A stretch of 64,000 bases of DNA from Novosphingobium sediminicola (GTDB taxonomy: Bacteria > Pseudomonadota > Alphaproteobacteria > Sphingomonadales > Sphingomonadaceae). Under the pieces are notes generated by a model, which ran no database searches, was not told the origin of the DNA, and saw only the letters and a program-made list of their open reading frames with translations. The translations under genes were made by a program, and so were the position numbers. The first letter of the stretch is position 1, and every line of letters starts with the position of its first letter. Positions 52,433-61,353 of this stretch are shown in pieces. The stretch covers positions 26,056 to 90,055 of the forward strand of contig NZ_JACIDX010000021.1 in the NCBI RefSeq assembly GCF_014196525.1, in the 5' to 3' direction.

Positions 52433-53146
52433 TCACATCCGCGTCATAGCCCCGCCGTCCACCATCCATTCCTGACCCGTGACAAAGCGCGCGTCATCGC
52501 TCAGCAAAAAGGCGATGACATCGGCAATATCCTCTGGCCGGCCCAAACGGCCCAGCGCGGCCTTTCGCTCCCAATGGGTGCGATATTCGGGCATGGCGGC
52601 AAAGGCGGGCGCGGTCATGGGCGTGTCGATGGCGCCGGGCATCACGCAATTGGCGGTGACGCCATGGGGGCCAAGCTCGCCCGCCAGCGCGCGGGTCATG
52701 CCCAGCACCGCGTGTTTGGATGTGCCATAAGCCACCAGCCCCGCATCGCCAAAGGCCGAGGCGACCGAGCCGATAGTGACGATCCGCCCCGCCGGGCTGG
52801 CGCACAAATGGGGTGCGGCATCGCGGATCAGTCGGAAGACGGCAGTGACATTGACCGCCATGACCTGCTCGAAATAGTCGTCGCTGTGCCCCGCAAGCGG
52901 GCAGAAAGCACTGACACCGGCGCAGGGGACGACGAAATCGAGGCGGCCAAAGCGTGCCATGGTCGCCTCGGTCAGGGTCTTGCCCGCATCGCGCGCGGTC
53001 ACGTCGAGCAGCAGGTCAACCTCGCCCCGCATATCCGCCGTCAGCACCCGCGCACCGTCCTGCCGCAGGCGGCGGGCGGTGGCCGCACCAATGCCCGACC
53101 CCGCGCCCGTAACAATGCCGCAGCGCTCGTTGAGCCGCCCCGTCAT
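52433..53146 (-). CDS. Short-chain dehydrogenase/reductase, coupled to a reductase
   Basis: ATG 53146 shares its A with the TGA of the upstream MDR gene (TGATG), so the two are translated together; 237 residues. Cofactor loop TGAGSGIGAATA, LTADM (Asp), VVPCAGVS in place of NNAG, IGSVAS and Y-G-T-S-K. The C terminus ends DGGAMTRM. As the partner of a PTGR-like double-bond reductase it may oxidise or reduce the hydroxyl next to the reduced bond. Confidence 0.88.
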   Translation of the reverse strand: MTGRLNERCGIVTGAGSGIGAATARRLRQDGARVLTADMRGEVDLLLDVTARDAGKTLTEATMARFGRLDFVVPCAGVSAFCPLAGHSDDYFEQVMAVNVTAVFRLIRDAAPHLCASPAGRIVTIGSVASAFGDAGLVAYGTSKHAVLGMTRALAGELGPHGVTANCVMPGAIDTPMTAPAFAAMPEYRTHWERKAALGRLGRPEDIADVIAFLLSDDARFVTGQEWMVDGGAMTRM

Positions 53147-54165
53147 CAATCGACCTCCAGCACCAGCTTGCCGGTGTTTTCCCCTGAAAACAGCCGCATG
53201 AAGGCGTCATAGGCATTGTCCAGACCATGCTGGACATCCTCGTCGACGCGCAATTTGCCCTCGGCGATCCATTGGGCGATCCGGGCGCCGCCTTCGGCAA
53301 AGCGGGGGACATAGGCGGCGATCAGGAAGCCTTTGATGGTGGCCTGTTTGACAATCACCTGCCACAGGTTGCGCATGCCCACCTTTTGCGCGCTGTTATA
53401 TTCGCTGATCAACCCGCACAGCACCACCCGTGCGTGCAGCGCCAGATTGAGCATGGCCGCATCCATCACCGCGCCGCCGACATTTTCGAACAGGATGTCA
53501 ATGCCCTGGGGCGCCGCCGCGGCGATTTCGGCGGCGATGTCATCCTGTGATTTGCCCTTGTAGTCGATGGCCGCATCAAAGCCGTAATCCTGAACCAGAC
53601 GGCGGCATTTCTCGGCGCCCCCGGCAATGCCGATCACCCGCATCCCCATGATCTTGCCGATCTGGCCCACCATCGACCCGACCGCGCCTGCCGCCCCTGT
53701 CACCAGCAGCGTCTCGCCCGGTTGGGGCTGTCCGGCGTCGAGCAGGCCGAAATAGGCGGTCAGCCCCACCGCGCCCACCGCCGAGAGATAGCGCGAAGGC
53801 CGGTCAACGATCCCCACATTGATCCGGCTGGTGAAGCCGCCGGGCAACACCACCGAGAAATCTTCGATGGCGTTCAGCCCCAGCACCCAGTCGCCGGGCC
53901 GAAAATCAGGATTGCGCGAGGACTCGACCACGCCCACCGTTGTGGCGCGCACCGGATCGCCCAGCGCGATCGGCGGCATATAGCTGGGCGCGTCATCCAT
54001 CCATCCGCGCTGGGCCGGATCGAGCGAAATGAAGCGGTTACGCACCACCATGCCGCCATCGGGCGCATCGGGCACGGCCTCGCGCACCAGTTGAAAATCA
54101 TCGCGCAAGGGTGTGCCAACGGGGCGTTTCACCAAGAGAAATCGGCGGTTTTCAGGTTGGGGCAT
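53146..54165 (-). CDS. NADP-dependent MDR reductase, PTGR/CurA-like (1)
   Basis: ATG 54165 after AGGAGAG; 339 residues. Typical of the leukotriene-B4 dehydrogenase/curcumin-reductase group: GTPLRDDFQLVREAVPDAP, FISLDPAQRGWM, LGLNAIEDF and the Rossmann loop VTGAAGAVGSMVGQIGKIMG, VDYKGK-like ID-YKGKSQDD and FENVGG. No zinc ligands. These enzymes reduce the double bond of alpha,beta-unsaturated ketones with NADPH. It is one of three such genes in the island (others at 58249 and 60171). The gene is divergent from the TonB-dependent receptor at 54316 with 150 bases between starts. Confidence 0.9.
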   Translation of the reverse strand: MPQPENRRFLLVKRPVGTPLRDDFQLVREAVPDAPDGGMVVRNRFISLDPAQRGWMDDAPSYMPPIALGDPVRATTVGVVESSRNPDFRPGDWVLGLNAIEDFSVVLPGGFTSRINVGIVDRPSRYLSAVGAVGLTAYFGLLDAGQPQPGETLLVTGAAGAVGSMVGQIGKIMGMRVIGIAGGAEKCRRLVQDYGFDAAIDYKGKSQDDIAAEIAAAAPQGIDILFENVGGAVMDAAMLNLALHARVVLCGLISEYNSAQKVGMRNLWQVIVKQATIKGFLIAAYVPRFAEGGARIAQWIAEGKLRVDEDVQHGLDNAYDAFMRLFSGENTGKLVLEVD

Positions 54166-54273
54166 AAGCTCTCCTCTCGTTGGGCGGAATGTGGACCAAA
54201 CCTGTCTGCATGCACCTATGATTTGTTGCAGTAGGTTCGTTTGCCTTACCGAGCTTAGGTTGCCGTGGACGGA

Positions 54274-54289
54274 AAGGGGCATACCCCTT
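54274..54289. promoter_or_regulatory. Inverted repeat AAGGGG-CATA-CCCCTT before the receptor gene
   Basis: A perfect inverted repeat of six-base arms, 26 bases before the TonB-dependent receptor start at 54316, in the divergent spacer with the MDR gene. It could be an operator or a leader hairpin. Confidence 0.4.
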
Positions 54290-54315
54290 CGCGATAATCC
54301 ACGGAGAGGAAGGAC

Positions 54316-56592
54316 ATGCAGAGCATCTTTGCAAAGCGCGCCATGAGCGGCTTATTGATTGGTTCGTGTCTGGCCGGGGCGCCCATGGCGGCGTTGGCGC
54401 AACAAGCCGGAACAGGGCAGGCCGCAGCGCAGATGCCGGTCGATTCCAACGCCATCATCGTGACCGCACGCCGCCGGTCCGAAACTCTGCAGACCACCCC
54501 TGTGGCAATCACCGCGATCAATGCGGGCATGCTGGAAAACAAGGCTTCGGCCAATATCGGCGATTTGACGGGGGCGGCGCCCGGCCTGTTGATCACCCAG
54601 CAGAATTCGGGCGGTCAGGCAGCCAATCTCTCGATCCGCGGCCTGACCTATGCCGACATCGAAAAGAGCCAGACCCCGACGGTGGGCGTGGTGGTCGATG
54701 GCGTGACCATCGGCACCAGCACGGGCCAGCTGCAGGATGCTTTCGACATCGAACAGCTCGAAGTGCTGCGCGGGCCGCAGGGCACGCTGTTTGGCGCCAA
54801 CACCATCGGCGGCGTCATCAACATTCGCCGCACCAAGCCGACGATGAAGAACAGCGTCAAGGTCGAAGGCTCGTATGGCCAGTGGAACACATGGAACGCC
54901 AAGGCGGTGGTCAATGTCGGCAATGGGTCATCGCTGGGCGCCAAGTTCTGGTATTTCCACAATCAGACCGACGGCTTTTACAACAACGTCACCACCAAAC
55001 AGCCCAGCGGGTGGAGCAAGAGCGACAATTTCGGCGCGGCCCTGCGTTATCGCCCCGAAAATTCCAGCTTTGACGCGATCCTGACGCTGGAAAACACCAC
55101 GCAGAATTTCGACCCTGTGGTGGCCAATATTGCCAACAGCAGCGAGCTGTTCTGCTCCTATGAACCGGCCAAAGAATGCAACCGCAACACCACCACCGAC
55201 ATTTACACCACCTTTGGCCAGAGCGCGACCAGCAATTACAAAGCCCCCGCCGCCACGCTGGAAATGAATTATGATGTTGGCGGGATCAAGCTGACCTCGA
55301 TTACGGGTTGGCGCCATACCAAGGAATATCAGACCCAGGACTTCGATGGTTCCTCGACCGATCTTTATTACGTCGACCGCCGCCAGCGTTATACGCAGGT
55401 CAGCCAGGAATTGCGCGGTGCGGGCAAATTGTTTGACGGCTTTGATTATGTCGCCGGTGTCTATTATTTCACCTCGAACTATAATCTGACCCAATGTTCG
55501 CGCGTGTTCGGTTTCAGCCCGACAACGCCGCCCTGCGTTTTCGACACCAACGCCCAAAGCGTTTACGGCAAGACCGAAAGCTATGCCGTGTTTGGCGACT
55601 TCAACTGGGCGGTGGCCGACAAGTGGCGCATTTCGTTTGGCGGCCGCTGGAGCCATGACGAAAAGCAATTGACCAACAGCTTTGCCAGCACCGGTCTGGT
55701 CGGCTCGGGCAAGCGCGGCTTTTCCAAGTTCACGCCCAAGATCGGCGTCGACTATCGGCCCAACACCAACATGATGTTCTATGCCAGCTGGTCACGCGGC
55801 TATCGTTCGGGCGGGTTCAGCCCTCGCGCCGCCACGGCGGCCACGGCCAGCACCCCGTTCCAGCCCGAAACCGTCGATTCCTATGAAATCGGCGCGAAAT
55901 TCGACGCGCTCAACCGGATGCTGCAATTCAACGTGGCCGGGTTCATTTCCGATTACAAGAACATGCAGCAGAACACCACGATCCCCGGCGGCCCCACCGG
56001 CAACCAGACGATCACCAGCAATGTGGGCGGCGCCACCATCAAGGGCGTGGAAATGGACGCCACCCTGCGCCCGATGGATGGCTTGAAGTTGACCGCCAGC
56101 GCATCGATCATGGATTCGCACTTCCGCAATTTCGTGGTGGGCAATATCTATGGCGGGGCGATTGTTCCCTTTGATTATTCAAACAACAATCTGATCTATG
56201 CGCCCAAGTTCTCCGGGTCGGTCAATGCCGAATATACCGCCAAGACCGGCTTTGGCAGCGTGGTCACTGCGCTGGGCCTGCGCCACATCGATCCTTACGA
56301 CTCGCAGATCTCGCTGGGCGGGCTGACGCCGGTGATGTCGGGGACCACCGTGACCAAGGTAATCGTCAACGGCAATGATGCGCGCGTGCGCACCGCCACC
56401 CAGGATCTGCTCGACGCCAGCATGACGGTCAATTTCAAGCTGCAAGGCGCCGACGCTTATGTTCGCGTCTTTGGCCGCAATCTGGCCGATACGCGCACGA
56501 CCACGGCGGCCTTCACGGTGGCGGGCCTGTGGTCCTTTGCCTCGGCGCTGGAGCCGCGCACCTATGGCGCCACTTTGGGCGTCAAGTTCTGA
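54316..56592 (+). CDS. TonB-dependent receptor of the catabolic island
   Basis: A 758-residue precursor; ATG after GAGGAAGGAC. Signal peptide about 1-28 (ending ALA-Q). Then a plug domain with IIVTARRRSETLQTTPVAIT, SIRGLTYADIEKS, VVVDGVTIGT and EVLRGPQGTLFGANTIGG (about residues 45-165) and a beta barrel with many Tyr/Trp strands, ending YGATLGVKF. It would bring the island's substrate through the outer membrane; sphingomonads commonly use such receptors for hydrophobic aromatic and steroid-like compounds. It is followed by an SDR gene 69 bases downstream after a hairpin. Confidence 0.94.
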   Translation: MQSIFAKRAMSGLLIGSCLAGAPMAALAQQAGTGQAAAQMPVDSNAIIVTARRRSETLQTTPVAITAINAGMLENKASANIGDLTGAAPGLLITQQNSGGQAANLSIRGLTYADIEKSQTPTVGVVVDGVTIGTSTGQLQDAFDIEQLEVLRGPQGTLFGANTIGGVINIRRTKPTMKNSVKVEGSYGQWNTWNAKAVVNVGNGSSLGAKFWYFHNQTDGFYNNVTTKQPSGWSKSDNFGAALRYRPENSSFDAILTLENTTQNFDPVVANIANSSELFCSYEPAKECNRNTTTDIYTTFGQSATSNYKAPAATLEMNYDVGGIKLTSITGWRHTKEYQTQDFDGSSTDLYYVDRRQRYTQVSQELRGAGKLFDGFDYVAGVYYFTSNYNLTQCSRVFGFSPTTPPCVFDTNAQSVYGKTESYAVFGDFNWAVADKWRISFGGRWSHDEKQLTNSFASTGLVGSGKRGFSKFTPKIGVDYRPNTNMMFYASWSRGYRSGGFSPRAATAATASTPFQPETVDSYEIGAKFDALNRMLQFNVAGFISDYKNMQQNTTIPGGPTGNQTITSNVGGATIKGVEMDATLRPMDGLKLTASASIMDSHFRNFVVGNIYGGAIVPFDYSNNNLIYAPKFSGSVNAEYTAKTGFGSVVTALGLRHIDPYDSQISLGGLTPVMSGTTVTKVIVNGNDARVRTATQDLLDASMTVNFKLQGADAYVRVFGRNLADTRTTTAAFTVAGLWSFASALEPRTYGATLGVKF

Positions 56593-56610
56593 GATTGTGG
56601 CAATGACCGA

Positions 56611-56642
56611 GGGCGGCGCGGGGTTCTCGTGCCGCCCTTTTG
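56611..56642 (+). terminator. Hairpin after the TonB-dependent receptor gene
   Basis: GGGCGGC (56611-56617) pairs with GCCGCCC (56631-56637), followed by TTTT. A likely partial terminator that lowers expression of the SDR gene downstream. Confidence 0.6.
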
Positions 56643-56661
56643 ATAAGCAGGAGCAAGGATT

Positions 56662-57441
56662 ATGGCACGGCTGGAAGGAAAAGTGGCGCTGGTGACCGGC
56701 GGGGCCTCGGTGCCCGGATTGGGCAGCGCCACCGCGATCCGCTTTGCGCAGGAAGGCGCCAGGGTCTATCTGACCGACCGCGATCTGGCCGGGGCGGAAA
56801 AGGTGGCCGATGGTATCCGCCAGAGCGGCGGCTATGCGGTCGCGTTGCATCACGATGTGACCAGCGAGGCCGATTGGGACCGCGTGATGGCCGCGGTTGA
56901 CGAAGCCGAAGGGCGGCTCGACGTGCTGGTCAACAATGCCGGAATCGCGGTGCTGGGCATGATGGACACGGTCTCCACCGCCGATTGGCAGCACCAGATC
57001 GATGTCAATCTGACCAGTGTGTTTCAAGGGGCGCGTCGGGCCATGGCGATGATGCGCCGCACAGGCAGCGACGGCAAGGCGCGCGGCGGCGCGATCATCA
57101 ACATCTCCTCGGTGGCCGGATTGATCGGGGTTCCGGGCTGCGCCTCCTATGCCGCCTCCAAGGGCGGCGTGCGGCTGTTGACCAAGGTGGTGGCGCTGGA
57201 GGGCGCGACCGAAGGCATTCGCTGCAATTCGGTCCACCCCGGCATGATCGCCACCAACATTCAGGGCGTGGCGCTGGAAGACAATGCCGCCAATTATGAC
57301 GCGACGATGGCGCTTATCCCGATGGGCTATATGGGGGCGCCCGAAGACATTGCGAACATGAACCTGTTCCTTGCCTCGGATGAGGCGCGCTATATCACCG
57401 GTACGGAAATGGTGGTCGATGGCGGGATGACGGCGCGCTGA
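56662..57441 (+). CDS. Short-chain dehydrogenase/reductase
   Basis: ATG after AGCAAGGATT; 259 residues. The cofactor loop is extended, TGGASVPGLGSATA, with two extra residues between the glycines. Otherwise it is standard: YLTDRD (Asp), NNAGIAVLG, ISSVAG, Y-A-A-S-K and C-terminal VDGGMTAR. It follows the receptor gene and converges with the ThuA-domain gene (stop 57446), only four bases apart. Confidence 0.9.
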   Translation: MARLEGKVALVTGGASVPGLGSATAIRFAQEGARVYLTDRDLAGAEKVADGIRQSGGYAVALHHDVTSEADWDRVMAAVDEAEGRLDVLVNNAGIAVLGMMDTVSTADWQHQIDVNLTSVFQGARRAMAMMRRTGSDGKARGGAIINISSVAGLIGVPGCASYAASKGGVRLLTKVVALEGATEGIRCNSVHPGMIATNIQGVALEDNAANYDATMALIPMGYMGAPEDIANMNLFLASDEARYITGTEMVVDGGMTAR

Positions 57442-57445
57442 GCCT

Positions 57446-58249
57446 TCAGGCGGGCGTTGGCGCGCCCGCCACCCAGCGCAGCGCATTTTCCACCAGCCGC
57501 CGATAATGGGGATTGTCATAGGCCGCCGGGCCATCGCCCGGTTGCAGATAGGCAAGACGGCTGTTGATCGCCATTTTGGTCCAGCCGATGAGCGATGATC
57601 CGGGTGGATGATCCCAGCCTTCGCGGCAAAACATCTGGCCCTCGACGGCGCGCTGCGCCGACCAGAAGTGATCGCGCGTGAAGGCCGCGTCACAGGTCAT
57701 CAGCGGCTCGACCATATCGGTGAACACCTCGGCCAGATAGAGTTCATCCTGCATCGCGAAATGGACGGGCAGGCCCGCGGTGATGGGGTGGGGCGTGATG
57801 CTGGCGGTATAGGCGACATCGTGCCGATAGCCGCTGTCGGGCCGGGCTATGCCCCGCACATGGGCCGGGCGATAGAGAAATTGCCCTCCCAGCCATTCGT
57901 GATACTCGCCCCATGTCGGCCATCCGGCCAGCGCATGATGCAGCGCCAGCACGCCTTTGCCCTGTTCGAGCAGGGCGCGAAAACCGGCGCGCAAGGCGGG
58001 CGATGGGTCGATAAAGGCCAGCGGCGCCTCGGCCTCGAAATCCAGCCCCGGCATGTCGTAAAGCACCAGCACGTCGAAATCGCCCATGCCCTGCGGGTTC
58101 ATCAGCAAGGCGGCGGCGGGTTGGTCGACCATCGTGGCCGAAACGCCCGGCATCGCCTGAAACATCGCGTCAAAGGCGGTGCGGTCAAACGGATGGCCGC
58201 GCACCGCAACCAGCGCGCGCAAGGGGGCATGGTGGTGGATGATCGGCAT
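57446..58249 (-). CDS. ThuA-domain protein, coupled to an MDR reductase
   Basis: A 267-residue ThuA-fold protein: VAVRGHPFDRTAFDAMF, DVLVLYDMPG, GKGVLALHHALAGW, YHEWLGGQF, and DELYLAEVF. The HHALAGWP segment matches the place of HGTNS in the other ThuA-domain protein at 41040, but overall similarity is low. Its ATG shares the A of the stop codon of the preceding MDR gene (TGATG). Function unknown; it may work on the product of the reductase. Last gene of a five-gene minus-strand operon with ferredoxin, SnoaL-like and two MDR genes. Confidence 0.8.
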   Translation of the reverse strand: MPIIHHHAPLRALVAVRGHPFDRTAFDAMFQAMPGVSATMVDQPAAALLMNPQGMGDFDVLVLYDMPGLDFEAEAPLAFIDPSPALRAGFRALLEQGKGVLALHHALAGWPTWGEYHEWLGGQFLYRPAHVRGIARPDSGYRHDVAYTASITPHPITAGLPVHFAMQDELYLAEVFTDMVEPLMTCDAAFTRDHFWSAQRAVEGQMFCREGWDHPPGSSLIGWTKMAINSRLAYLQPGDGPAAYDNPHYRRLVENALRWVAGAPTPA

Positions 58250-59256
58250 CAGCGGCTCACTTTCACGATTGTCTTGCCGATATTGGCCCCGCCCATCATG
58301 CGCGCATAGGCCACGAGCACGTTTTCAATGCCCTCGCTCTGGTCAAAGGGCATCGACAGGCGCCCCTCGCGCGCCCAATCGCGCAGGACCGCCGGAAAAA
58401 CCCCGCCCGAAGCCAGCACATCGGGGATGAAAAACCCTTCGATGCGCAAGCGCCGCATCAACACCTGATCAAACCGCGACGGGCCGGGCAGGGGCGCTCC
58501 GTCATAGCCCGCCACCATGCCGCACACGGCCACCCGCCCATAATGCGCCATATTGGGCAAGACCGCGTCGAGCAGCGCCCCGCCCACATTGTCGAAATAG
58601 GCATGGACCCCGCCTTCGATCCGGGCCAGCGCGGCCGAGACATCCTGCGCCCGGTAATCAAGGGCAAGGTCGATCCCGACCACCTCGGTCAAATAGCGGC
58701 ATTTGTCCGGCCCGCCCGCAATCCCCACCACATGCGCGCCCAGATTGCGGCCGATCTGGCAGGCCATCACCCCGGTCGCTCCCGCCGCGGCGGACACGGC
58801 CAGCCATTGCCCCGCGCACAGCCCGGCGACATCGCAAACGCCGATATGCGCGGTCCAGGCGTTCAACCCGGCCACGCCAAAGGGATCGCGCGGGTCGGCC
58901 AATGGCCCCTCAATCCGCTCCAGCCCGGCGAGCGCGGGCACGACCACCGCCAGTTCGGCCCATTGGCCAAAGCCGCGCACCAGATCGCCGACCGCAAAGC
59001 CGGGGGCGCGGCTCTCGCACACCCGGCCCAGCACCAGCCCCACCATCCGCGACCCCAACGCCAGCGGCGGCTGATAGCCATCGGTGCGGCCTGTCATCCA
59101 CATCCGCGTGCCCGCGTCCATCGAGAGATAGTCCACCGCAATCCGTACCTCTCCATCGGCCAAAGGGGCGGGCGTTTCGGTCTGCAGGGAGAGGGCGGCG
59201 GCAAAATCCTGTCCGACCGGATGCGCATCGAGCCGCCAATAGCGGTTGCACGCCAT
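58249..59256 (-). CDS. NADP-dependent MDR reductase, PTGR-like (2)
   Basis: ATG 59256 gives 335 residues. GroES-like part with YLSMDAGTRMWMTG and FGQWAELAVV, Rossmann loop SAAAGATGVMACQIGRNLG, IAGGPDKCRYL, LDYRAQD and FDNVGG. It matches the curcumin/prostaglandin reductase group without zinc. Gene order SnoaL-like, this MDR, ThuA-domain, with an 8-base gap before and a one-base overlap after. It likely saturates an enone in the same branch as the SnoaL-like and ThuA-domain proteins. Confidence 0.89.
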   Translation of the reverse strand: MACNRYWRLDAHPVGQDFAAALSLQTETPAPLADGEVRIAVDYLSMDAGTRMWMTGRTDGYQPPLALGSRMVGLVLGRVCESRAPGFAVGDLVRGFGQWAELAVVVPALAGLERIEGPLADPRDPFGVAGLNAWTAHIGVCDVAGLCAGQWLAVSAAAGATGVMACQIGRNLGAHVVGIAGGPDKCRYLTEVVGIDLALDYRAQDVSAALARIEGGVHAYFDNVGGALLDAVLPNMAHYGRVAVCGMVAGYDGAPLPGPSRFDQVLMRRLRIEGFFIPDVLASGGVFPAVLRDWAREGRLSMPFDQSEGIENVLVAYARMMGGANIGKTIVKVSR

Positions 59257-59264
59257 GGCGGCGT

Positions 59265-59693
59265 TCACAGGCCTTTGGGGCCGATCTGGCGGTGGATGTT
59301 GCGAAAGGTCCGGCGGCTGAAATGCCAGCGCCCGTCGATCCTGACGCATTCATCCTCATATTGCCCCCGGTCGCGGTGGACGCCATCGGCCCAGTCATAG
59401 ACCTCGGAAGTGTAGGAGCGCATGGTGGCGGTGTCGCCATCCACCGCGATGCTGGCGGGCCATGCTTCAAACATGATGCCGGGATAGTGCTTCATCGCCT
59501 CGACCCACATGGCGACGATGGCGTCGCGGCCATGGGTGGTGCCGATCTCGGGATAATCGGGCAGCGACCATTGCGCATCGGGCGCCCATGTCGCGCCCCA
59601 TGCCTGCGCGTCGCAGCGCGTGACGGCATCGGCATAGGTTTCCAGCAATTCGCGCAGCGCAAGGCGGTCTTCGGCGGGGCCGGTAAAGGACAT
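59265..59693 (-). CDS. SnoaL/NTF2-like protein
   Basis: ATG 59693 after AAAGGAC; 142 residues. N-terminal helices (RLALRELLETYADAVTRCDAQAW), WAPDAQWSLPDY, GRDAIVAMWVEAM, and C-terminal strands DRGQYEDECVRIDGRWHFSRRTF form the NTF2-like cone. Residues such as Asp and His in the pocket would suit an isomerase or dehydratase (ketosteroid isomerase has the same fold). Alternatively it is a non-catalytic partner of a Rieske oxygenase. It lies between the Rieske ferredoxin and an MDR gene. Confidence 0.8.
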   Translation of the reverse strand: MSFTGPAEDRLALRELLETYADAVTRCDAQAWGATWAPDAQWSLPDYPEIGTTHGRDAIVAMWVEAMKHYPGIMFEAWPASIAVDGDTATMRSYTSEVYDWADGVHRDRGQYEDECVRIDGRWHFSRRTFRNIHRQIGPKGL

Positions 59694-59796
59694 GGATGCT
59701 CTCCCATTTCTGATTTTATGGCGATGATAGAGCCTCGCGCCGCCCCGCGCGCCTAGCGCATTGCACAGGCACAGGCGGCAAGCACCGGGGGGCGCC

Positions 59797-60150
59797 TTAC
59801 GCCTCGACCGGCGTCTCATCCATGCCCGGCGTGCGGTTAGGCACTTCGACCTCGACCATGCCATCGACCACGCGCAGCGCAAATTGCCGCACCGCCGGAT
59901 AGGCCCCGCCGATGCAGCGCCCGTCGGCCAGATCGAAGCGTGCGCCATGCAGCGGACACATGATCGCCCCGCGCCGGATACGCCCGGTCGAAAGGCGCGA
60001 GGCGGCGTGGGTGCAACGGTCATTGATGGCCACCAATTCGCCCTCGCTGCGCGCCAGCAAAATTTGCCAACCGCCGACGGCATGGACGCTCATTTGCCCA
60101 TCCTCAACGGCGGCTTCCGCGCCCAGCCGGTGCCAGACTTTATCACTCAC
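59797..60150 (-). CDS. Rieske [2Fe-2S] ferredoxin
   Basis: A 117-residue soluble Rieske protein: C46-x-H48 (DRCTHAASRL) and C65-x2-H68 (CPLHGARFDL), then GGAYPAVRQFALRVVDG. This is the normal length of ring-hydroxylase ferredoxins. It should feed electrons to one or more of the three Rieske oxygenases. No ferredoxin reductase is encoded in the window. It is 20 bases after the MDR gene at 60171 in the same direction. Confidence 0.93.
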   Translation of the reverse strand: MSDKVWHRLGAEAAVEDGQMSVHAVGGWQILLARSEGELVAINDRCTHAASRLSTGRIRRGAIMCPLHGARFDLADGRCIGGAYPAVRQFALRVVDGMVEVEVPNRTPGMDETPVEA

Positions 60151-60170
60151 TCGTGCTTTCCCTTTCCCGA

Positions 60171-61196
60171 TTATGCTATTTCCACCAAAGTCTTGCCGGT
60201 GGTTGTACCCTGCATCAGGGCGATGAAGGCTTCTGGCAAGCGCTCAAAACCATGATGGATATTTTCCAGCGGGCGAAGCCGGCCCGCATGGTGCAAACGG
60301 TCGAGCATGGCCTGCGCCTCGCCCAGCCGGTCGGCATGGTCATAGGTCAGAAAACCACGCATCGTCAGCCGCTTGATCACCATCTGCCACAGATTCTGAA
60401 CGCCGTAGGGATGGTCGGCGTCATTATATTGCGCGATCATACCGCACAGCGCAATCCGCCCCTGTTCGTGCATGCGTGGCAGGACAATGTCGAGCGTCGG
60501 ACCGCCGATATTGTCGAAATAGACGTCGATCCCGCCGGGCGCCGCTGCATCCAGCGCGGCGCCAAGGTTGGGCACCGCACGATAGTCGACCACGGCATCC
60601 GCGCCGAGATCGCGCAGGATCTGCGCCTTGTGCGCGCCGCCCGCCATGGCCACCACGCGGCATCCCGCCGCCTTGGCCAATTGCAGTGCGGTGCTGCCGG
60701 TTGCCCCCGCCGCCGCGCTGATCAGCACCGTCTCGCCCGCCTTGGCCGCGCCCACGGCAAACAGGCCCACCCACGCCGTCAGCCCCACCGGCCCCAGCGC
60801 CCCCATATAGGCGCGCAGCGGTACGCCCGGCGCGGGCGTCACCCGTTCAAGCCCCAGTGCGTCAGGCCCGATCACGAAATGATCCGACCATGTGCCGAAC
60901 ACCCGGACAAAGGCGCCCTCCGGCCAGTCGGGATGATGCGAAACGACAATCTGGCCCAGCGACATGCCGTTGACCGGCGCGCCGATCGCCACCGGCGGCA
61001 AATAGGAGGGCCGGTCATCCAGAAAGCCGCGAATCGCCGGATCGACCGAGCCGACCAGCATCCGCACCAGCATTTGCCCTTGGCCCGGCTGGGGCATCGG
61101 GGTTTCGGACAAGGCAAAGCAATCGGCCTGCGGCACCCCGACGGGGCGGTGGCGCAGGATGATATGGCGGGCTGTGGCCGGCAGCGAAGAGGACAT
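60171..61196 (-). CDS. NADP-dependent MDR reductase, PTGR/CurA-like (3)
   Basis: ATG 61196 gives 341 residues. ADCFALSETPMPQPGQGQMLV, SVDPAIRGFLDDRPSYLPP, Rossmann loop ISAAAGATGSTALQLAKAAG, AGGAHKAQIL, VDYRAVPN and FDNIGG define the YncB/CurA group of NADPH-dependent double-bond reductases. First gene of the five-gene operon that also holds the Rieske ferredoxin. Divergent from the SnoaL-like gene at 61354 (157 bases between starts), where a CTAGCCTTTTCGCTAG element occurs. Confidence 0.9.
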   Translation of the reverse strand: MSSSLPATARHIILRHRPVGVPQADCFALSETPMPQPGQGQMLVRMLVGSVDPAIRGFLDDRPSYLPPVAIGAPVNGMSLGQIVVSHHPDWPEGAFVRVFGTWSDHFVIGPDALGLERVTPAPGVPLRAYMGALGPVGLTAWVGLFAVGAAKAGETVLISAAAGATGSTALQLAKAAGCRVVAMAGGAHKAQILRDLGADAVVDYRAVPNLGAALDAAAPGGIDVYFDNIGGPTLDIVLPRMHEQGRIALCGMIAQYNDADHPYGVQNLWQMVIKRLTMRGFLTYDHADRLGEAQAMLDRLHHAGRLRPLENIHHGFERLPEAFIALMQGTTTGKTLVEIA

Positions 61197-61353
61197 GGTC
61201 AGGCATCCCGATTGTTTTGTTGCCCCCTTGATAGGGCGCGCGACGGGCTTGTCGCCTCTAGCCTTTTCGCTAGGTGGTGGTTGGCGCGTCAGGGGCGATG
61301 ATGGGGTCAAACAGCAAGCCCCAGATCAACAGGCCACAGATAAGGATGCCGCC

